Part shown: positions 60,338 through 64,000 of the stretch, in pieces
Position numbering within the stretch: the first letter of the stretch is position 1
Layout: each line of letters begins with the position of its first letter
DNA from: Piliocolobus tephrosceles
Lineage: Eukaryota; Chordata; Mammalia; Primates; Cercopithecidae
Reading direction: 5' to 3'
Length of the DNA stretch: 64,000 bases
Assembly (NCBI RefSeq): GCF_002776525.5
Contig: NC_045452.1
Location: forward strand, 22,810,477 to 22,874,476
Program-made: the position numbers and the translations under genes
Notes under the pieces: generated by a model
Told to the model about the DNA's origin: nothing
The model's database searches: none
Seen by the model: the letters and a program-made list of their open reading frames with translations, nothing else

Positions 60338-60647
60338 TTTCTTTTTTTCTTTTCTTTTTATGAGATGGAGGTCTCACCATGTCATCTAGGCTATGGTGCA
60401 GTGGCACAATCACAGCTCACTGCAGCCTTGAACTCCTGGGCTCTAGTGATCCTCCCTCCTTAGTCTCCCGAGTAGCTGGGACTACAGGTGTGCATGCGCC
60501 ACCAAGCCTGGCTAATTTTCTATTATTTTGTAGAGATGAAGTCCTGCTGTGTTGCCCAAGCTGGTCTCAAACCACTGGTTCAAATGATCCTCCCACCTTG
60601 GCCTCCCAAAGTGCTGGGACTACAAGCAGGAGCCACCATGCTTGGCC
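60338..60647 (-). repeat. Alu, old
   Basis: Antisense AluJ-like copy. AAGGCGTGCTGTCTT at 60648-60662 pairs with 60322-60336, with two mismatches. Confidence 0.93.
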
Positions 60648-60920
60648 AAGGCGTGCTGTCTTGTATGCCTCTAGCAACCTGGATACCCCCATACATCTTC
60701 CATCACCAGGCAGTGCCATACATTCCCCTCTCTAGTAAAAGCCACATCACCATGCCCATCGTTCAGGTGCTGGGCTTTACGGATTTGCTGTGCCGGCTCT
60801 GGCCATGTCCGCCTTATTTGTGCCTGGACTGCAGAGCCAAGCAGTTGTCCAATTACTTCACACAGGCTTCTTCCTTTTGCCCAGGAAAACCATTCGGAAT
60901 CATTCAAAACTCAACTCCTG
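60648..60920. other. unassigned sequence
   Basis: Single-copy-looking. Short frames only. Confidence 0.4.
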
Positions 60921-61219
60921 GCAGGGTGTGGTGGCTTACGCCTGTAATCCCAGCACTTTGGGAGGGCGAGGCGGGCGGATCACAAGGTCAGGAGATCGAG
61001 ACCATCCTGGCTAACATGGTGAAACGCCGTCTCTACAAAAAATACAAAAAATTAGCTGGGCATGGTGGTGGGCACCTCTAGTCCCAACTACTCGGGAGGC
61101 TGAGGCAGGAGAATGGAGTGAACCTGGGAGGCGGAACTGGCAGTGAGCCGAGATCCAGCCACCACACTCCAGCCTGGGTGACAGAGTGAGACTCCATCTC
61201 AAAAAAAAAAAAAAAAAAA
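60921..61219 (+). repeat. AluY-like, full length
   Basis: Sense Alu with ACTCAACTCCTG at 60909-60920 and 61221-61232. Confidence 0.95.
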
Positions 61220-61232
61220 GACTCAACTCCTG

Positions 61233-61526
61233 CCAGCTGCGGTGGCTCACACTTGTAATCCCAGCACTTTGGGAGGCCGAGGCAGGCAGATCACTTGAGA
61301 TCAGGAGTTCAAGACCAGCCTGGCCAACCTGGTGAAACCCCATCTTTATTTAAAAGTACAAAAATTAGCTGGGCATGGCGGCAGTTACCTATAATCCCAG
61401 TTAGGAGGCTGAGGCAGGAGAATAGCTTGAACCTGGGAGGTGGAGGTTGCAGTGAGCCGAGGTCAAGCCACTGCACTCTAGCCTGGGCAACAAAGCAAGA
61501 CTCTGTCTCAAAAAAAAAAAAAAAAT
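61233..61526 (+). repeat. Alu, full length
   Basis: Sense Alu directly after the previous one's right target duplication. Confidence 0.93.
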
Positions 61527-61637
61527 CAGCTGCTAGGTTGTCTCCTAGATGAACGTCAACATTTCCAGGCTGTGGTAGTTATATCATCACCTTTGTGTGA
61601 ACCTCTGTGTTAACTTCCACTACAAAGTTCTGTCATT
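61527..61637. other. unassigned sequence
   Basis: Short stretch between two Alus. Confidence 0.35.
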
Positions 61638-61927
61638 GGGCCAGGTGCGGTGGCTCATGCCTGTAATCCCAGCACTTTGGGAGGCCAAGGCAGGCGGATC
61701 ACAAGGTTAGGAGATCGAGACCATCCTGGCCAACATGGTGAAACCTCGTCTCTACTAAAAACACAAAAATTATCTGGGTGTGGTGGTGCATGCCTGTAAT
61801 CCCAGCTACTCGGGAGGCTGAGGCAGGAGAATCGCTTGAACCCAGGAGGCAGAGGTTGCAGTGAGCCAGATTGTGCCACTGCACTCCAGCCTGGTGACAG
61901 AGCAATACTCCGTCTGAAAAAAAAAAT
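61638..61927 (+). repeat. Alu, full length
   Basis: Sense Alu with CTGTCAT before (61630) and after (61929). Confidence 0.94.
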
Positions 61928-62249
61928 ACTGTCATAGATCTATTGTGTCATTGTGTTTACGTTTCTGTTTCACTAGATAGTAAGACCCTCAAGAACATGG
62001 ACTGAGTCTGGTTTTCCTGTGGACTTGTTTGTCCAGTTGTCCATGCATGATCTCCATGTGGGCATCCCACGGGCACATCACCATGCCTACTGTTGAACTC
62101 ATCTGAAGCACTCTGAATGTCCATACAGCACCCAAGCCTCTATCATTGCATCTCCCACATGAGCTTGCTGTTTCCTATTTATGAGTCTGTCTCTCCTACT
62201 AGGTAGTGAACAACTGAAGACAGAAACCAGGTGAGTTTCATTTATTCTT
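61928..62249 (+). mobile_element. L2-like 3' end fragments
   Basis: TCACTAGATAGTAAGACCCTCAAGAAC and TACTAGGTAGTGAACAACTGAAG resemble L2 or MIR tails with an ACTAGA-GTAAGCTCC core. The rest continues at 62689. Confidence 0.5.
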
Positions 62250-62546
62250 TTTTTTTTTTTTTTTGAGACGGAGTCTCGCTGTGTCGCCCAGGCTGGAGTG
62301 CAGTGGCGCTATCTCGGCTCACTGCAAGCTCCGCCTCCCAGGTTCACGCCATTCTCCTGTCTCAGCCTCCCGAGTAGCTGGGACTACAGGCGCCCGCCAC
62401 CACACCCAGCTAATTTTTTTTGTATTTTTATAGAGACGGGGTTTCACCGTGTTAGCCAGGATGGTCTCGATCTCCTGACCTCGTGATCTGCCCACCTCAG
62501 CCTCCCAAAGTGCTGGAATTATAGGAGTAAGCCACCACGCGTGGCC
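62250..62546 (-). repeat. AluY-like, full length
   Basis: Antisense AluY ending ACGCGTGGCC. Confidence 0.95.
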
Positions 62547-62688
62547 TGCCTGGCTAATTTTTTGTATTTTTAGTAGAGACGGGGTTTCACCATGTTAGCC
62601 AGGATGGTCTCAATCTCCTGACCTCGTGATGCACCTGCCTCGACCTTCCAAATGCTAGGATTACAGGCGTGAGCCACCGAGCCCGGCC
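62547..62688 (-). repeat. Alu left-monomer fragment
   Basis: Antisense TGCCTGGCTAATTTTTTG to GAGCCCGGCC. Probably the remainder of an Alu in which the preceding AluY landed. Confidence 0.9.
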
Positions 62689-62760
62689 CATTTATTGTTG
62701 TATCCCTGCTGCCCGACACAGTGCTTGCCACATAGGGGTTAATTCATATTCATTGAACTG
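62689..62760 (+). mobile_element. L2/MIR-like tail
   Basis: TGTATCCCTGCTGCCCGACACAGTGCTTGCCACATAGGG is the typical end of these old elements. Confidence 0.65.
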
Positions 62761-63160
62761 AATCAGATATTTGTATCTTCAGGGCCAGTTACCTAAGAAA
62801 TGCTCAGGACCTGTTTGTTACATTACATTCTAGAAAAGATGCTTCTCCCAAAGCCTTCTGCCCACCCTCCTTCTCTGGCAGGCTTGGATTAACACTGAGA
62901 GCCAATAGTTTGTCACATAGCAACAATAGTAAAGAAAGAGCTACTGCCGAATAGAGCAGACGCTTGCCTGCTGCAGAGAGCAGAGCAGAGCTATTTTGAG
63001 ATCCTTTAGGTAGAGTCACAGTCTGATAGGTCCACACATTGTGGCTATAGTTACCACACATGGCATCAGCTTAGGGGGGTACAAGGCATCAAAAAAATCT
63101 TATTTGCATATCAGTTTCTTTTGCCATCATTTGGAGAATCCTTTTAGAATATAAAGGACC
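62761..63160. other. unassigned sequence
   Basis: 400 bases with no recognised repeat or supported gene. Confidence 0.35.
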
Positions 63161-63466
63161 AGGCTGGGCGCAGTGGCTCATGCCTGTAATCCCCGCACTT
63201 TGGGAGGCAGAGGCAGGCAGATCACCTGAGGTCGGGAGTTTGAGACCAGCCTGACCAACATGGAGAAACCCCGTCTCTACCAAAAATACCAAAAAATTAG
63301 CTGGGCGTCGTGGCACATGCCTGTAATCCCAGCTACTCAGGAGACTGAGGCAGGAGAATCGCTTGAACCCGGGAGGCGGAGGTTGTGGTGAGCCAAGATC
63401 ACACCATTGTACTCCAGCCTGGGTAAAGAGTGAAACCATGTCTCAAAAAACAACAACAACAACAAA
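63161..63466 (+). repeat. Alu, full length
   Basis: Sense Alu with an (AAC)n tail followed by a TA repeat (63467-63485). Confidence 0.94.
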
Positions 63467-63485
63467 ATATATATATATATGTATA

Positions 63486-63621
63486 TGACCAAAATTTAGA
63501 TATTTTTTCTAGTTGTGAAGTCAATTGGGCTTTTGTTTCCAATACTGTTAACATATTTTAATATTCCACTGAATTATTGTACAGATGTGCTCATTGATAG
63601 ATAAGATGACCACATATTCTA
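63486..63621. other. unassigned AT-rich sequence
   Basis: Nothing recognised. Confidence 0.35.
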
Positions 63622-63755
63622 CGGCCGGGCATGGTGGCTCACACCTGTAATCCTAGCACTTTGGGAGGCCAAGGCGGGTGGATCACCTGAGGTCAGGAGT
63701 TCAAGACCAGCCTGGCCAACGTGGTGAAACCCTGTCTCTACTAAAGACACAAAAA
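63622..63755 (+). repeat. outer Alu, left monomer
   Basis: Sense Alu interrupted in its linker (CTAAAGACACAAAAA) by a younger Alu. The rest lies beyond the window. Confidence 0.92.
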
Positions 63756-64000
63756 GCCGGGCGCGGTGGCTCACGCCTGTAATCCCAGCACTTTGGGAGG
63801 CTGAGGCGGGCGGATCACAAGGTCAGGAGATCGAGACCACGGTGAAACCCTGTCTCTACTAAAAATACAAAAAATTAGCCGGGCGCGGTGGCAGGCACCT
63901 GTAGTCCCAGCTACTAGGGAGGCTGAGGCAGGAGAATGGCGTGAACCCAGGAGGCGGAGCTTGCAGTGAGCCGAGATAGCGCCACTGCACTCCAGCCTGG
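63756..64000 (+). repeat. AluY with Yd-type deletion, cut by window end
   Basis: Near-consensus AluY reading GAGACCACGGTGAAACC, with the same 12-base absence as the copy at 17263. It continues past the window. Confidence 0.94.

Overview
This window is nuclear primate DNA, most likely from an Old World monkey. Alu elements make up most of it. The youngest copies (for example 8520-8819, 11586-11896, 33561-33832, 50612-50914) share AluY variants that I associate with macaque/baboon-type AluY subfamilies: 'GGCTCAAGCCTGTAATCC', 'CTAGCCGGGCGAGGTGG', 'GGCGTAAACCCGGGAGG' and 'GAGATCCGGCCACTGC'. Three 10-base N runs show that it comes from a draft or gap-filled assembly. I found no intact protein-coding gene, tRNA, rRNA or CRISPR array.

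Layout. 1-12000: Alus inserted into old L1M, L2 and MIR sequence. 12090-13290: a CpG- and GC-box-rich island that is the only strong promoter candidate in the window. 13430-15690: a fragmented antisense L1M 3' end with several Alu insertions. 15690-19470: an ancient class III (ERVL-type) endogenous retrovirus remnant on the + strand, with RNase H, integrase, dUTPase and pol C-terminal segments in order, separated by Alus and non-functional. 19470-22377: old single-copy-looking sequence I cannot classify. 22378-31400: Alus, L2 and two long GGAA microsatellites, each holding an N gap. 31411-37450: L1 pieces, a short L1 3' end with target-site duplications, and a third N gap flanked by a displaced copy of sequence from 1.2 kb upstream. 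37817-39258: the longest Alu-free stretch, with a small GC-rich core. 39259-56563: dense Alus inside L1, L2, an MLT1 LTR and a Tigger/MER2-like DNA transposon. 56564-58365: a nearly full-length processed pseudogene of beta-actin on the - strand. 58366-64000: further Alus, MaLR-like LTR and L2 fragments.

The content reads as an intergenic or intronic repeat landscape. Insertion order can often be read from target-site duplications: Alus inside L1, L2, MIR, ERVL and Tigger, Alus inside Alus, and tandem Alus sharing one duplication. The observations most worth checking are the CpG island, the displaced copy around the 35676 gap, a dispersed unique-looking duplication (28110 and 31695), an Alu without A-tail or target duplication (14663), and the beta-actin retrocopy. 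I saw no evidence of a novel biological system. Repeat family names come from recognition of consensus features, not from a database search.
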